Assembly (NCBI GenBank): GCA_037951105.1
Contig: JBAMJV010011174.1
Span: 1-64,000 of the forward strand
Length of the DNA: 64,000 nt
Direction of reading: 5' to 3'
From: Echinarachnius parma
Taxonomy: Eukaryota > Echinodermata > Echinoidea > Clypeasteroida > Echinarachniidae
Part shown: in pieces, positions 1 through 11,376 of the stretch
Position numbering within the stretch: the first letter of the stretch is position 1
How the letters are laid out: each line of letters opens with the position of its first letter
The notes under the pieces: generated by a model
What the model was told of the DNA's origin: nothing
What the model saw: the letters and a program-made list of their open reading frames with translations, nothing else
The model's database searches: none
Made by a program: the position numbers and the translations under genes

Positions 1-61
1 GTGGCTATTTTTCAAGATAGCCGCCAAAAAGCTATTTTTTCATAAAAAGATGATTAAATCA

Positions 62-162
62 TGGGCGTCGATAGTTACGTAATACCCATTCATCAGGGGG
101 GGATGGATGAATGAATCATCCCCCCCCCTGATCAATGGGTATCAATGACATATCGACGCCCG
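62..162. repeat. Hairpin-type short inverted repeat
   Basis: The two halves are inverted copies: TGGGCGTCGATA at the left reads as its complement TATCGACGCCC at the right, and TACCCATTCATCAGGGGGGG pairs with the C-run half. The loop is a short GATGAATGAAT stretch. It looks like a small foldback/MITE-like repeat. No coding content is visible. Confidence 0.7.
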
Positions 163-853
163 TGGATTAAATTGTTCATTCAAATGATCTGGAAGTCGAT
201 AATAATTATGCATGGTATGCATAAACCAAATGTGCTACATTTAGTCCCTATCCACTGGCCAAGCTATAAGTTTAGCAACATTTTCATATTGACTACATTG
301 GTTAATATCAGAGTGATTTTTACAGTGTACAGTATTCAGAAACCAAATGTGCTACATCTAGACCTATCCAATAGTGTAGCTACTGGACAATCGAGCATGG
401 CGGCCATTTCCAATAATGGCCTCCAAATTGTACTTTTTTGTCATTAAAATACAAACTAATAGTTGGTCAATTTCAATGGTTTGGGAGTCGATTAAAATCG
501 TATATTCTTAAAAATTGCAACTCTTGAGAATTGCAAAATGTGTGTCCAAACGATGCAGTACTCTCGAGAGTTGCACATCTTAATAATTAAAACCGGAAGT
601 AGTGTGCGCGCCTTTTCTCATTTGAGGTCATGCGCACTCACTTGACTTGTTTTCACACTTAAAGCATATCTCGGACATGAGGTCAACCTAAACTATGAGT
701 CTCGTGTTGATCGTGTCCAAACGCACGCACAAACGTGTTTTGCAAATTGTGTGGTTTGCAAACCACAAGATAACTACAAGATAACTAAAAGTTTGCAATG
801 CGCACAATCTTGTAGTTTGCAACTACGAGTTTATATAGCGTGTCCAAACAGGC
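163..853. other. No gene seen; target context of the LINE
   Basis: No exon or RNA gene can be supported here. AAACCAAATGTGCTACAT occurs twice about 115 bp apart (near 226 and 340), indicating a degenerate direct duplication. From about 505 onward there are repeated CGTGTCCAAAC and TTGCAAACCACAAGAT words that reappear near 5105-5160 on the far side of the two inserted elements, so the same older repeat was interrupted. Confidence 0.6.
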
Positions 854-862
854 GCAAACTAC

Positions 863-867
<5 letters not shown>
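854..867. repeat. LINE target-site duplication, 3' copy
   Basis: GCAAACTACAAGAT, exactly repeated at 4643-4656. The copy abuts the poly(T) run (poly(A) of the minus-strand LINE). Confidence 0.85.
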
Positions 868-893
<26 letters not shown>

Positions 894-909
894 CCCCCTC
901 CACAGGGCA

Positions 910-915
910 TTTATT
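910..915 (-). promoter_or_regulatory. LINE polyadenylation signal
   Basis: TTTATT on the plus strand reads AATAAA on the minus strand, 17 nt before the start of the poly(A) tail of the LINE. Confidence 0.6.
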
Positions 916-1030
916 GGTATAAGTAAAACAAAATTAAACATAGCATGACATTTACAAGCATATCATAACAATAACAATAAATGAACCATAAATGAACCGT
1001 CGTATAATTTCTTTGTATAAATATAACTAA

Positions 1031-3088
1031 TTAAACAATATCAGAAAACATACTTCTCAAGGAAAACCATTTTTTATCAAAGTATTTACCATGACCTTTC
1101 AAACTAAATATATATTTTTCATTTTTATAATATGAAATTGAAGCTGATTTAAACTGAGAAAATACAGGTATTTTATTCACTAGTTTACTTCGAAATATTA
1201 TTTGCTTACTAACGAACAATAAACAGTTTATTGCTCTATTATTTAAACCTCTTAATCCAAACAATATATTTTCATTTGTAAAATGTATGTTACAACCAGC
1301 ACTTATGTTAATCCATCTTTCTAGTTTTGCCCATATAATTTTAACAAATTGACAATCACAAAATAAATGAGTAATTGTTTCAGTATGAGCATTACAAAAG
1401 GAACATAATTCAGTTTCAACCATGTTCAATTTAAACAATATGTCGTTTGTAAACAAAATTCTATGTAATATTGTAAATTGAAACCAACGTAAATTAACAT
1501 CAATAGAACAATTAAATGCAAGAGCACAATACTTCTGCCATATGGATTCATCAATATTAAAAAACCTTTTCCATTTTGTATAGCTTTTACATTCTTCCCT
1601 TTTTTGTTGTAATAATAAAGCATATATATGCGAGCATCCTTTTCGAAATTGACAAATAAGGGAAATTAAATCTAATCTTAAAGGCTGTTCCATTTTCACA
1701 AAAATACCACAACGGTTATTGAAACCAGATTTAATAGCTTCACATAGGCCAAAGTATTGCAAAAAATTAACTGTAATTTGATATTTCAATTTAAATTCAT
1801 TGAGTGACAAAAAAGTTCCATCTTCATCTAACAAATCGTTAATACATATTATACCCTTTTCGTACCAAGAACTATAAAATACACACACGTTATTCACCTG
1901 AATATGACTATTAAACCATAGAGGCTGACAAGATATATCGCGAAAACTTTTAGACTGTAAAATACTATAAGCCAAAAAAACATTTTTCCAAAAAGGGTTA
2001 GTTGCACCTATTGACAATCTTAAAAAGTGAACATCACCAAAAGTAGGGTTCAATTGACAATTTTTGGGCATAAATGTATGCATTAAATTATCAATAAAAG
2101 AATCTATATTACCAAAAAAGTATCTTCTCATCCATGATATTTTCAATGAATGAACATGTGAGTATATATCTATCATTTTGGCTCCTCCCAAATGATAGGG
2201 TTGTATCATTTGTTTCCTACTTATTTTGTCAGGTTTATGATTCCAAATAAATTCAAAAAATGACTTTTGTAATAATTTCATAATTTCATCAGAGGGGTTC
2301 GGTAATGATAAAAATAAATAATTTAACTTTGATACTAATAAGGATTTTACAACTATTATTCTACCAAACACTGTTAACGATCTTTTCAACCAGAGAGTCA
2401 TTTGAGAGTTAATATGTAAAATTTGTGTATAAAAATTATGATCAACCATATCATGCAAGTCACCCGAGAAATCGATGCCTAAATATTTAAAATAACCATC
2501 AAAAACCCAATCTAAATTTTCTTCCGTACACAAAGAATCTTTCCTTTCTTTATATCTCCCTATCCACATTACTTTAGTTTTGTGTTTATTTAAACTCAAC
2601 CCTGATGCAGCTTCAAAAGTATTTAAAATTGCTATCGTTTTCTTCAAATCATCTTCTGTACCATCTAAAGTAATTAGAGTATCATCAGCATACTGAATTA
2701 TTTTGTGCTGAACATTTGCTATTTTTATCCCATTTATACCATCACATTTTCTTACCATTATACTTAATATTTCTGCACATAAAAGAAAAATGTATGGAGA
2801 CAGAGGGTCACCTTGACGACATCCTCTTTCTATATTAAATCTGTTTGTCATATGACCATTGACCATAGCGCATGACGATGCATTCTCATAAAAAAGTTTA
2901 ATCCATGATTTTATTGAATCACCAAAATTAAAAAAGTCCAGAGCCTGAAAAATAAAGTCGTGTGATATTGAGTCGAAGGCTTTTTCAAAATCTATTATCA
3001 ACAAAAGTCCAGGAATATCATTTAAATCCGTGTATAACATCAAATCAAACAAAAGACGTATATTTTCCCCAATAAATCGTCCAGACAT
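1031..3088 (-). pseudogene. LINE ORF2 part 2: RT core, thumb and CCHC finger
   Basis: Continuation of the LINE polyprotein after the frameshift, about 685 codons open. The RT palm is shown by LLIIDFEKAFDSISHDF, by GCRQGDPLSPYIFLLCAEIL and by the catalytic IIQYADDTLITLDG block, followed by LNKHKTKVMWIG. The C-terminal third has the zinc-finger-like CSFCNAHTETITHLFCDC pattern typical of L1/Tx1/Jockey-group ORF2 proteins. It stops at 1031, leaving about 137 nt of 3' UTR before the poly(A). Apart from the single frame break shared with part 1, catalytic residues look intact. Confidence 0.92.
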
Positions 3089-4642
3089 GAAACCTTTTGA
3101 CTTTCATTAATCACAAAAGGTAATATTTGTTTAATCCGGTTTGCAATACAAGATGAAGCTATTTTATATATAACATTTAATAAAGAAATAGGTCTCCAGT
3201 TTGATAACAATTTTCTATCTTTTTTTCCTTTTGGTATTAATGTAATCACTCCCATTTTATGCGCTTCAGTCATATGACCATTAAAATATGCATAATTCAA
3301 TGATCGAAGTAAAAAATACTTTATACTGCCCCAAAAAAACTTTAAAAATTCAACTGTAAAACCATCCATTCCTGGAGATTTATTATTTTTCATATTTGTA
3401 ATAACTTGAAAAACCTCGTCAATTACCAAAGGACCTTCTAAAGAATCTTTCATCTGCACATTCAATTTCGGGATGTTTCTTGATTGAAAAAGATCCCAAT
3501 CAAAGTCGGATACAGGTTTATGCTTATATAATTTAGAGTAAAAACGATGTACTTCAAATGAAACATTTGGATTTTGAATTGTATTACCTTGATCATCAAT
3601 CAGTGTTTTAATTTGTCTATTAATACGATTTTGTTTTTCTAAGTTCAAAAAGAACTTTGAGGGTTTTTCACCAAACTCCATCCATTGTAACTTTGAACGA
3701 AGAATTGCGTCATCGACTTTTTGTTTTCTTAAATCTTCCAAACTATTTTTTTTATCTTCCAATTCTTCAATAATATCTTTATTATCTAAAACATAAATAA
3801 TCTTATTTTCTAAATCACTAATTTCTTTTTCTAATTTAGTTTCATTTTTCATACACCGTTTTCTTTTCATACTTGAATATGATATTGTCTCACCTCTTAT
3901 CATCATTAATAATGTATTAAAAAATAACTGATCATCTATAGAAAATCTATAATTTTCAAAGTTACATTTATCTAAGTCTAATTCATCATAAGACACTTCA
4001 TCCACCGAATACATTACAATATTCTCTTTAATTACATGTTTAACTTTCTGTACATATTCTTCATCTTTCAACAACGAATTATTAAATTTCCAATAACCTT
4101 TACCTGTATGTATCTTTTCTAAATTCAAAGACAAGCATACTAATGAATGGTCTGTCCTATATCCTGGTAATATTTTCAATTTATCTATAACTGACATTAA
4201 TTCTTTTGTAACAAGAAAAAAATCCAATCTTGCCATTTTTACCGGATTTGGCTGTCGCCAAGAAAAACTTTTTTTTAAAGGATACAATTCTCTCCAAGGA
4301 TCAATCAAATTTAAATTCTGTTTTAAATGACTAACTCTATTTTTTGCCAATGGGTTATTAATGCGAATATAATTGTAAGTGTCTAAATCAAAATCCTGTA
4401 CCAGATTCCAATCACCACAAATAATAGTAAATGGGTTTTCAAATTCCAATATACATTTTTCTATCTGACCATAAAAAAGGGGACTGTCAGTGTTGGGACC
4501 ATACAAAGATACTAATGTAATATCATAATCAAATATCCTAATATGGACTACAACAAAATTTCCATTATCATCTTCTTTACTATCTAAAATATCGACTGTT
4601 ATGCCTCCACTAAACAAAATTGCCACTCCTCTTGAGTTTGAA
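3040..4642 (-). pseudogene. LINE ORF2 part 1: endonuclease C-half and RT N-part
   Basis: This open frame has no genuine start: the valine of RGVAILFSGG continues open to the 5' truncation point. It carries the C-terminal half of an AP-endonuclease-like domain (SLYGPN, CGDWNLV, the RLDFFLV block and the TDHSLV catalytic Asp-His near the end), then a coiled, lysine-rich linker (EKEISDLENK) and the first RT blocks (KSPGMDGFTVEFLKFFW, ITLIPKGKKD, LSNWRPISLLNVIYKI). It ends in the wrong frame after NESQK, where one A appears missing from an A-run near 3096; the next residues of the family (GFMSGRFIG) continue in the overlapping frame. A dead retrotransposon gene fragment. Confidence 0.9.
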
Positions 4643-4656
4643 GCAAACTACAAGAT
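4643..4656. repeat. LINE target-site duplication, 5' copy
   Basis: Exact copy of GCAAACTACAAGAT at 854-867; it marks the truncated 5' end of the LINE. Confidence 0.85.
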
Positions 4657-4665
4657 GCTTACAAT

Positions 4666-5084
4666 CCCGGGGGGTATCATGCGTGACCAAGAAAACGAGT
4701 AATTAGGGTGGTTTTTTACGATCAGGCGAGATACTAGAGTATCTCGTTTAGGGTCTCAAAATCACCCAAAATCAGGAAAAAGGGTATCTTTTTTAGGCTC
4801 GTTTAGGATCTCAAAAAGATGAATTACTCGTTTAGGGTCTCAAAAACTCAGCTTACTTGCTTAGGGTATCAAAAATAGTTATAACTTGCTTTTAATAGGG
4901 GTTTACAAAAAAAAGATTACTTGCTTAGGGTATCAAATATAGTTATAACCTGCTTAGAGGTTTACAAAAAATTGATTATCAAATTACCGATAATCATACT
5001 TATAATTAGGGTGTATTTTTTGCACCACGCAAATACTCGTTTATACCCTTTCTATGAGGACAGACCCCCCCCCCCCCCCCCAGG
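4666..5084. mobile_element. G/C-run-ended DNA element with 9-bp duplication
   Basis: A 419-bp non-coding element whose ends are CCCGGGGGG on the left and a long C run ending CCAGG on the right (inverted, CCTGGGGGG). GCTTACAAT occurs immediately outside both ends (4657-4665 and 5085-5093). A 9-bp duplication is the length made by Mutator-like transposases. The interior has short repeats of CGTTTAGGGTCTCAAAA and CTTAGGGTATCAAA. Related elements are at 35010-35261 and 47720-50072. Confidence 0.75.
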
Positions 5085-5093
5085 GCTTACAAT

Positions 5094-5822
5094 ATAATTT
5101 AAAGATTGCAAACCACAAGATAACTTTGAGAATGGGCTTTAGATATACCGTGTGGACACGACTTTACTTCCAGCATGGAACATAACACATGCAATCGATA
5201 GCATCGCTTTTATTGTTTGCCATAGTTTTAAAAGAAAATTCTCCTGTATCAATATATCGCGGAATGACATAACTGAGTTAAGCCAATAAATGACACAGTA
5301 TTGACAACGTCAGTTAACTAAATGATATGGTTTACCCCTACACTCTTAAAAGAATTGGGCAACAAATGCCCAACTTTTAACAAACACTGGGCAACATATT
5401 GTCCACACAACTATTGGTTATAATCTGCCCAACTGAAAAAGTGAACCAAAGGTAATGTACATGCCAATTTGGGTGCTTGTATGACTATTTGAACGATTGT
5501 TACAGCTATCTGCCCCACTATTACAACAAGTAATTTATACAGATTTTTGCAAGAATCAATCTCTTGATCATTTTCTTCCTGTACGGCTGTACAAATGGGG
5601 ACCAGGTAGGAGTGGAACCTGTATGCAACTTGATACCGTTGAGTGCGCCCCATGGCTGCCAGAGTGCCAGAGTGTCTTGCTCCCAAGGGAGCGGAAAGTG
5701 CACATCACGCATGTCACGTGTGGATTGATTGCGAATTGTATGTCAGATGACCGGGATAACAATGTAAAGCGCTTAAAGATGATTATCAATTATATTAGGC
5801 GGAAGGTCCCAGCAAACACAAA
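5094..5822. other. No gene supported
   Basis: Contains the resumed flank of the pre-insertion repeat (AAACCACAAGATAAC near 5108) and short GGGCAAC/GCCCAAC inverted words at 5350-5430. A cysteine-containing open stretch at 5497-5856 (plus) has no recognisable domain and no good splice sites, so no exon is called. GGTCCCAGCAAACACAAAAC at about 5806-5825 introduces the adjoining satellite and may be the end of the mobile element that carries it. Confidence 0.5.
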
Positions 5823-6448
5823 ACGTTTACAGAACGTTTACAAAACGTTTTTATAAGGTTCCATAGGTCTTCGTCTTTAATGGACGTTTACAGAACGTTT
5901 ACAAAACGTTTTTATAAGGTTCCATAGGTCTTCGTCTTTAATGGACGTTTACAGAACGTTTACAAAACGTTTTTATAAGGTTCCATAGGTCTTCGTCTTT
6001 AATGGACGTTTACAGAACGTTTACAAAACGTTTTTATAAGGTTCCATAGGTCTTCGTCTTTAATGGACGTTTACAGAACGTTTACAAAACGTTTTTATAA
6101 GGTTCCATAGGTCTTCGTCTTTAATGGACGTTTACAGAACGTTTACAAAACGTTTTTATAAGGTTCCATAGGTCTTCGTCTTTAATGGACGTTTACAGAA
6201 CGTTTACAAAACGTTTTTATAAGGTTCCATAGGTCTTCGTCTTTAATGGACGTTTACAGAACGTTTACAAAACGTTTTTATAAGGTTCCATAGGTCTTCG
6301 TCTTTAATGGACGTTTACAGAACGTTTACAAAACGTTTTTATAAGGTTCCATAGGTCTTCGTCTTTAATGGACGTTTACAGAACGTTTACAAAACGTTTT
6401 TATAAGGTTCCATAGGTCTTCGTCTTTAATGGACGTTTACAGAACGTT
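5823..6448. repeat. 61-bp satellite, 10 copies
   Basis: Ten consecutive 61-bp units, with ACGTTTACAG recurring at exactly 61-nt steps from 5823 to 6433 and no visible differences between units, then a partial eleventh copy that diverges. Each unit has ACGTTTACAGAACGTTTAC, AAAACGTTTTTATAAGG and CCATAGGTCTTCGTC segments. Such uniformity means recent amplification or ongoing homogenisation. Confidence 0.95.
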
Positions 6449-6665
6449 CTTAAAACGTTCTGCTGGTCCTTGCACTTAAAAGCAAATACATGAAAGGTTT
6501 TTTATTGGTTTTTCTAACGTTTAAACAACGTTCTAAAAACGTCCATTTGGAACGTTCTAAAAACGTTTTCAACCTTCCACAAATAAACGTTTTAAAAACG
6601 TTTTCACAGAACGTCCAAATAACCAACTTTGAACCTGTTTAGAACGTTCAGAAAACGTCCAATTG
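6449..6665. repeat. AACGTT-rich degenerate flank of the satellite
   Basis: At least ten AACGTT/AAACGTT words in about 215 bp, in the order and style of the satellite unit but without its period. It reads as the non-amplified remainder of the element in which the satellite arose. Confidence 0.6.
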
Positions 6666-6666
6666 T

Positions 6667-7323
6667 TAGTTGGGGTGTTACCGACAGTGGCGCAGGTACC
6701 GTAGCCACAAGGATTCACGCGACACTTATCAGCATCTGGAAGAAAGGGGGGGGGGGGAGAATTTTAAGTTTCAAGTTTATTCAACCAATCGTAAACAGGT
6801 ATGTACAATACGGCATATACAAGGTAAAATTGTATTTTGCATTAATATATTTTAACATAATTATGAATGATTCGATCCCAAACCAGGCAGCAAAGAATAT
6901 TGACAGGGCTCGTTTTACACATTGCATACATTGAATCAAAGATGATGACACCTCCTTGTTTGTTGGTTGTTTTATTTATTTAAACACGGCAATAAAAACT
7001 CGCTATCAGCCGTCAGGCTGTTTTTTCAGCAAGTCCGTATAATATCGATGGAATATCGATGGAATATCGATGGATATGTTTATAAGTATTGCATTATCAT
7101 TTTTAATTCCATGGCAGTCGGAGCTCTATTCTATAATAGGCCCATCAATATATTTTGTTTTGTTGTTTCTTTTAAAGTTGATACTTAACGTTTCAATGAG
7201 TACTTCACTTATAGGGTCAATTTCTTAAACTTTTGCCTATGGGAACGAGCGTTGACATGTTATATCTCTATATCACGGCGATAATGTAGAAGAGAATGGG
7301 TTAATATGTAAATGACATCTCAC
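6667..7323. other. No gene seen
   Basis: AT-rich spacer with a G run at about 6747-6757 and a triplicated ATCGATGGAAT word at 7043-7073. No exon or RNA gene could be supported; it lies 3' of the last recognisable exon of the minus-strand pseudogene. Confidence 0.5.
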
Positions 7324-7436
7324 CATTTTCACAGTATGTCCCTTCGTAGCCGGTTGGGCAGGTACACTCCCACCAAGGAAGGCACACGTGCCGGAGTTCT
7401 GGCAGACCGCGGTGACACACGAAGCCATTTCGGGGG
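7324..7436 (-). pseudogene. Pseudogene exon: EGF domain with -1 frameshift
   Basis: CVTAVCQNSGTCAFL and ECTCPTGYEGTYCEN are the two halves of one EGF but in different frames. Length is 113, one less than 114. Splice sites (acceptor TTGCAG, donor GTGAGA) remain good. It is the last exon recognised; the downstream part of the gene is missing. Confidence 0.8.
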
Positions 7437-8113
7437 CTGCAAGCAACAACGACAAATGAGTTATTAAAATGTCTCATTTTTATAATCAGTTACAAGAGAC
7501 AACAGATTGAATAAATTAACTAATATGGTCAATATCCAGTGAAGCAGAATGGCAGTAACATAAACAAAACTGTTTTCACATTCTTGCAGACGTCACCGAG
7601 CATAGTAATGTAAATGCTCTCTAAAGAAAGTGTAATATTGTTTCAAACATTTCTGATCCTAAACCAATACACCTATTATATTATTCTCCAGTGGCATGGC
7701 TGGGGGTGTACCCCCAATAATTCGGGCAAACAAATATTTGTAAAGTGTTCCAAGGGAACCAAATATTCAAGTAGCACCCAATTAATCCGACCACGATATG
7801 TCCATCTCCTGATCAGTAGAATAAATGCGTTTATAGCAGTATGAAGACTGCAAACTCGCATGGCCCAATTAAATAATGTCATAATGTTTAGTATGATATG
7901 AACGTAGATAATTCATATATATTTGTATTATTAACGTTTTATTCCAACATTGTGGTCTTTTCAGTTCAAACGAGTCTTCAATGTGCCTAGCTCGCAAACA
8001 AGTAACATTAAAACAATAAACCAATTTAAACACAAAAAACAAACATTCAATATACTTAGTTATTTCAAATGAGATACAACTTATACAGTATACACAACAA
8101 CAATTTTTATTAC

Positions 8114-8228
8114 CAGTTTGGCAGAATTTGCCGGTGAAGCACGACTGGCAGACGCACACGAATCCATTGACCAGGTTTAATGCAAGCACCGTTATTCTGG
8201 CATGGATTGGAGGCACACTCATCGATGT
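8114..8228 (-). pseudogene. Pseudogene exon: EGF domain with +1 frameshift
   Basis: DIDECASNPCQNNGACI is followed, one frame away, by LVNGFVCVCQSC and FTGKFCQT. An extra A in ATTAAACC explains it, and the exon is 115 bp instead of 114. The Asp-Asp-Glu start is the calcium-binding EGF pattern. Confidence 0.82.
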
Positions 8229-8590
8229 CTACATGCAAGAAGAAGAACAAAATGGAACGGTTAACGACAATTCACGATTATGTGGCCATTGTATGCATTA
8301 CAAGGGCTTTGAAATATGGACATGCCGTCTGTAATCAACACACTTTCAGGGGATCAACACTTTAAATATTGATTTGATATGTAAAAGGATCACCATTAAT
8401 CAAGGGCTGTTTACCTCAGCAGTAGAGTTTTCATATATAAAGAAATATACGTTAACTATTGTTAAAAATTGTGTAGTATAAGGATTTTTATTTTATTTTC
8501 TGAGCAGTTCTTTCCGGCATAACCTATGAGAAATAGACAGTATGTTAATATCATTTAAAAAATTGAATATTATTAGTGTTGGTATTTTAC

Positions 8591-8704
8591 CTTCTGAGCA
8601 GTTCTTTCCTGTAAAGCCGGCTGGACATGTGCAGCGATAGTCTGTTACAGCATTCACACATTCGGCTCCATCGTCGCATGGGTTCAGGCCGCATTTGTTG
8701 AACT
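8591..8704 (-). pseudogene. Pseudogene exon: intact EGF domain
   Basis: 114 bp, phase 1-1, encoding NKCGLNPCDDGAECVNAV and YRCTCPAGFTGKNC with all six cysteines. It is the length standard for the damaged exons. An 18-bp piece of it (TTCTGAGCAGTTCTTTCC on the plus strand) recurs 94 bp away at 8498-8515, a small tandem remnant. Confidence 0.85.
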
Positions 8705-9304
8705 CTAAACATTAGGAACAATAAATCAATCCGACAATATTAGTGTAATTCATTAATGATGCCATTTTGCTTGCCCCACTTAAGTAAAATTTGATATTTT
8801 GTAGTTATTAATAGGCCTACCTCAATCATCATAGTTATTTAATTTTGCCATTAAAACGAAATCCTTTAATTTGCTCTAGCTTGTTATATTCAGGTGCAGT
8901 TGTAATGATATTGTTCGGGCTAATAAGATAATGATGAATATAAACCTAATGATGTCTGAAAATTAGTGCCTTGCCACAAAAGATGCGTTTGACAGTTGGG
9001 CTACGAGGACTGCAACCTTCCTCAGAGTTTAGAAAACATAAACATCAGGCACTACATAGTCAGGCAAATCCCAATACACAGTTGCATAAATCAGCGCAGA
9101 TTCAGGAAAAATCATCTCGTCTCTGGACAAATTGAGCCCATTTTGGGCAAAATCAGCATACTTTTGACAATACAAGCCCATTTAGCATGTCAAGGGTTAA
9201 ACCTGAATATTTAGGGGTAAAAATCGAATTGTATTTTGCTGCGAACGGATAATGATATGTTTTCAGGCAAACGACCTCAGTCCACCGGACGCCCGTGACC
9301 GTAC

Positions 9305-9430
9305 CTGATGGTGTCTGGCAGTTGATTCCTTCCCAGTTCCTGGTGCAGCACTGGCACTGGAACGTGGTGGTCCCGCTGTTCACACAGGTTTCTCCATTGA
9401 TGCAGGGTTTAGCGTCGCAAGGCGTCAGCA
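9305..9430 (-). pseudogene. Pseudogene exon: EGF domain after the CUB
   Basis: Undamaged 126-bp phase 1-1 exon. Six EGF-type cysteines are in TPCDAKPCINGETCVN and FQCQCCTRNWEGINC; the extra C in QCCTRN is unusual. Donor GTACGG, acceptor TAAAG. Confidence 0.82.
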
Positions 9431-9466
9431 CTTTAGCAGATTGAGAAAACAGTACAATTGAACAAG

Positions 9467-10046
9467 TTAAAGGGATAGTTGAGTTCTTGTAAAGAGAGTA
9501 CAGTTTTGGTCAAATTGAATTTTAGTATTAACCAAAACCTGCACCATTACATTACAAACTAATAGTTATAACTCCACCATGCTCGAAAGGAATACAGAAT
9601 TACAAATGACTAAGTAAAAAGCCTGTTATCATTTTGAAAAGAGCCGTTAAAACTCAAGAGGGCGCTCTCTAAACACTCATCGGTTTCATCCATTTTAAAT
9701 ACAATATTGTGTATGTGGTGTTTTGTTGAAATAGTGATTAGGTAGAGAGATAATCAACAACTATTACCAAAACAAAATTGTTAATTTTTTTGAAAAGGAA
9801 GTATTTATAAAAAATGTTAACGGCTGGTTCCGAATTATCGAATAAATGTGGGGCGCGCCCCACATTTATTACAAATGGTTATGTTTTTGGATATTTCAGC
9901 CATTTCTGAACCGATTTTGATCAAATAAAGTTAATTCTGTCATTAAAATTGTATATATGCTCTTTCGAATTTGGCCCTCAGTTTTTCATTATCTCACAAA
10001 AAATTTGTGTAGCGCCCTCTCTACCAAAACTCAACTGTCCCTTTAA
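9467..10046. mobile_element. TTAA-flanked MITE-like element, complete copy
   Basis: 580 bp with inverted ends TTAAAGGGATAGTTGAG and TTAAAGGGACAGTTGAG and TTAA at both limits, as in piggyBac-type insertions. It sits in the pseudogene intron between the CUB and the following EGF exon. A perfect 30-bp palindrome lies at 9841-9870 (core GTGGGGCGCGCCCCAC). Other copies or parts: 14650, 15242, 15488, 26089, 31746, 44057 and 47798. No coding capacity. Confidence 0.88.
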
Positions 10047-10532
10047 CCACAAAGGTGCAAAATTACTTAAGATTACATAACAATTTACTTGTCTTTTTGG
10101 CAAGTATTTTTCGCAAGAATAGCTTGTCATCAACAAAATGTTCAGCGTCATGAGACGTCTATTCCCTATACAATTATTACTTCCACAATTAGATGTCGTA
10201 TACATGAAAGAACAAATCAACTGATATTGTTCTTTGAGACGCAATTTGACAATTGTATTCAGAGGATATTTTATTCATGGCTCATGGCCTTTAACATTTA
10301 CATATTTTGTTTTTATGTTAATGTGCTAATGTTTCCTAAAAGATCACAGTTACAATTACATTCGAGTATCAAATTCTTATTCATGTTGATGACATTTACA
10401 TGTATACTGTTTAAAAGGAAATTAAGTCCGGATAGGATTCTTTCAAAAACTGCATATCAAGTTTAAATTACATATAGATAAACAGTCTGCTTAGTATCAA
10501 AATTTGCCCTGCAATGTCAAAAAATAGCATAC

Positions 10533-10710
10533 CTCGGTAGGCCTCGTCACGGATTTCAATCGAGAATCCCCTCTCGGTCTTTTCGTTGTCCGTCTGGAAC
10601 GACAGCCGCAGGGAGTTGGCCTGCAGGTCGGTGTCATCTGGCATGATAGGTCCAGAGCCCCGGTTGCCGAGTTGATCGGTTCCGATGTTAGGGATAGAGC
10701 CGACTCCAAG
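10533..10710 (-). pseudogene. Pseudogene exon: C-terminal half of CUB domain
   Basis: Undamaged 178-bp exon encoding LGVGSIPNIGTDQLGN and the closing CUB pattern LRLSFQTDNEKTERGFSIEI. Acceptor CTAG and donor GTATGC. It begins in phase 0 and ends in phase 1, matching the next EGF exon. Confidence 0.82.
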
Positions 10711-11186
10711 CTAGACGATATTCACAAGAGGGGTAATCGTCAAAATATGTTGTGTACATAATAATATATTGCATTGAATTAAAACACTATTATTCATGCA
10801 ATTCCAATACTGGCTTGTGGCAAATATCTCAAAGTTGATAGAAGGAGTGATAATTTGTGGTTTATTTAACACAGCCGTTTAAAAAAAAGTTTATAGCAGT
10901 CTGTCCCGTCAAAAAGGAGAATCTTTTAGAATAATGGTAACATTTATCATATAAACATATATAGCATAAACTAGATGATGTATTTAATGTTGCTCCCTGT
11001 TTAATTATAATAATAATAACGGATTGCATTTATACATGTATAGCGCTTAACACAGGGTTCCCAAGTGCTGGAACATTATTATTACCCTTCGTCATCAGGT
11101 ACAGTTTAAACCCGCGTAATTATATTGTGCGCTATTTCATCTCCCTGGGGAGCACACTATTGTAAATGCTTTCACGGGTAACTTAC

Positions 11187-11376
11187 CTTCAGCACAGCAC
11201 ATCATATCGGTTCTCCGTGATGAAATCTTTGAAGTCTACAGTCACACGGCGTCCGTCGATTCCACTAATGAACCACATGCAGTTTTCACCACGGCCGTAA
11301 TTAGAGGGTTAGTTCGGTGAATTGATGATAACCTTTTCTCCAACACCGAGGGTGTAGTTCACACGGCATCCAACAG
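11187..11376 (-). pseudogene. Pseudogene exon: N-terminal half of CUB domain
   Basis: Reads VGCRVNYTLGVGEKVIINSPN, then a stop where CUB domains have the Y of SPNYPSNYG (TAC to TAA), then PSNYGRGENCMWFISG and RRVTVDFKDF. Near the donor the frame is lost by one base between YDVL and LK, which restores the phase needed by the next exon if the missing base is allowed for. Confidence 0.82.

Larger units (their letters stand above)
868..4642 (-). mobile_element. 5'-truncated L1/Tx1-like non-LTR retrotransposon
   Basis: A 3.8-kb minus-strand LINE. Its 3' end is a poly(A) of about 27 nt (T run at 867-893) with AATAAA 18-20 nt upstream of it; its 5' end lies inside the endonuclease domain, where the conserved NSRGVAILFSGG segment begins directly at the junction. 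Perfect 14-bp duplications (854-867, 4643-4656) flank it, as expected for target-primed reverse transcription with 5' truncation. Coding content is apurinic-type endonuclease, reverse transcriptase with FEKAFDS and YADDT blocks, and a C-terminal CCHC finger. One frameshift near 3096 splits the frame, so this copy cannot make a full polyprotein. The intact flanking duplication and long open frames suggest a recent insertion. Placement in the L1/Tx1 group is by protein motif order and is not tested by phylogeny. Confidence 0.93.

Noticed and set aside
145..447. 100-codon open frame at the window start
   Set aside because: No domain, lies across a degenerate direct repeat, no splice or promoter context.
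5497..5856. Cysteine-containing open frame near the end of the minus-strand pseudogene; considered as a missing avidin or EGF exon
   Set aside because: Neither strand shows avidin or EGF spacing, and the frame runs into the satellite.
5823..6448. CRISPR-like regular repeat
   Set aside because: No spacers; units are contiguous and identical, and the DNA is eukaryotic.
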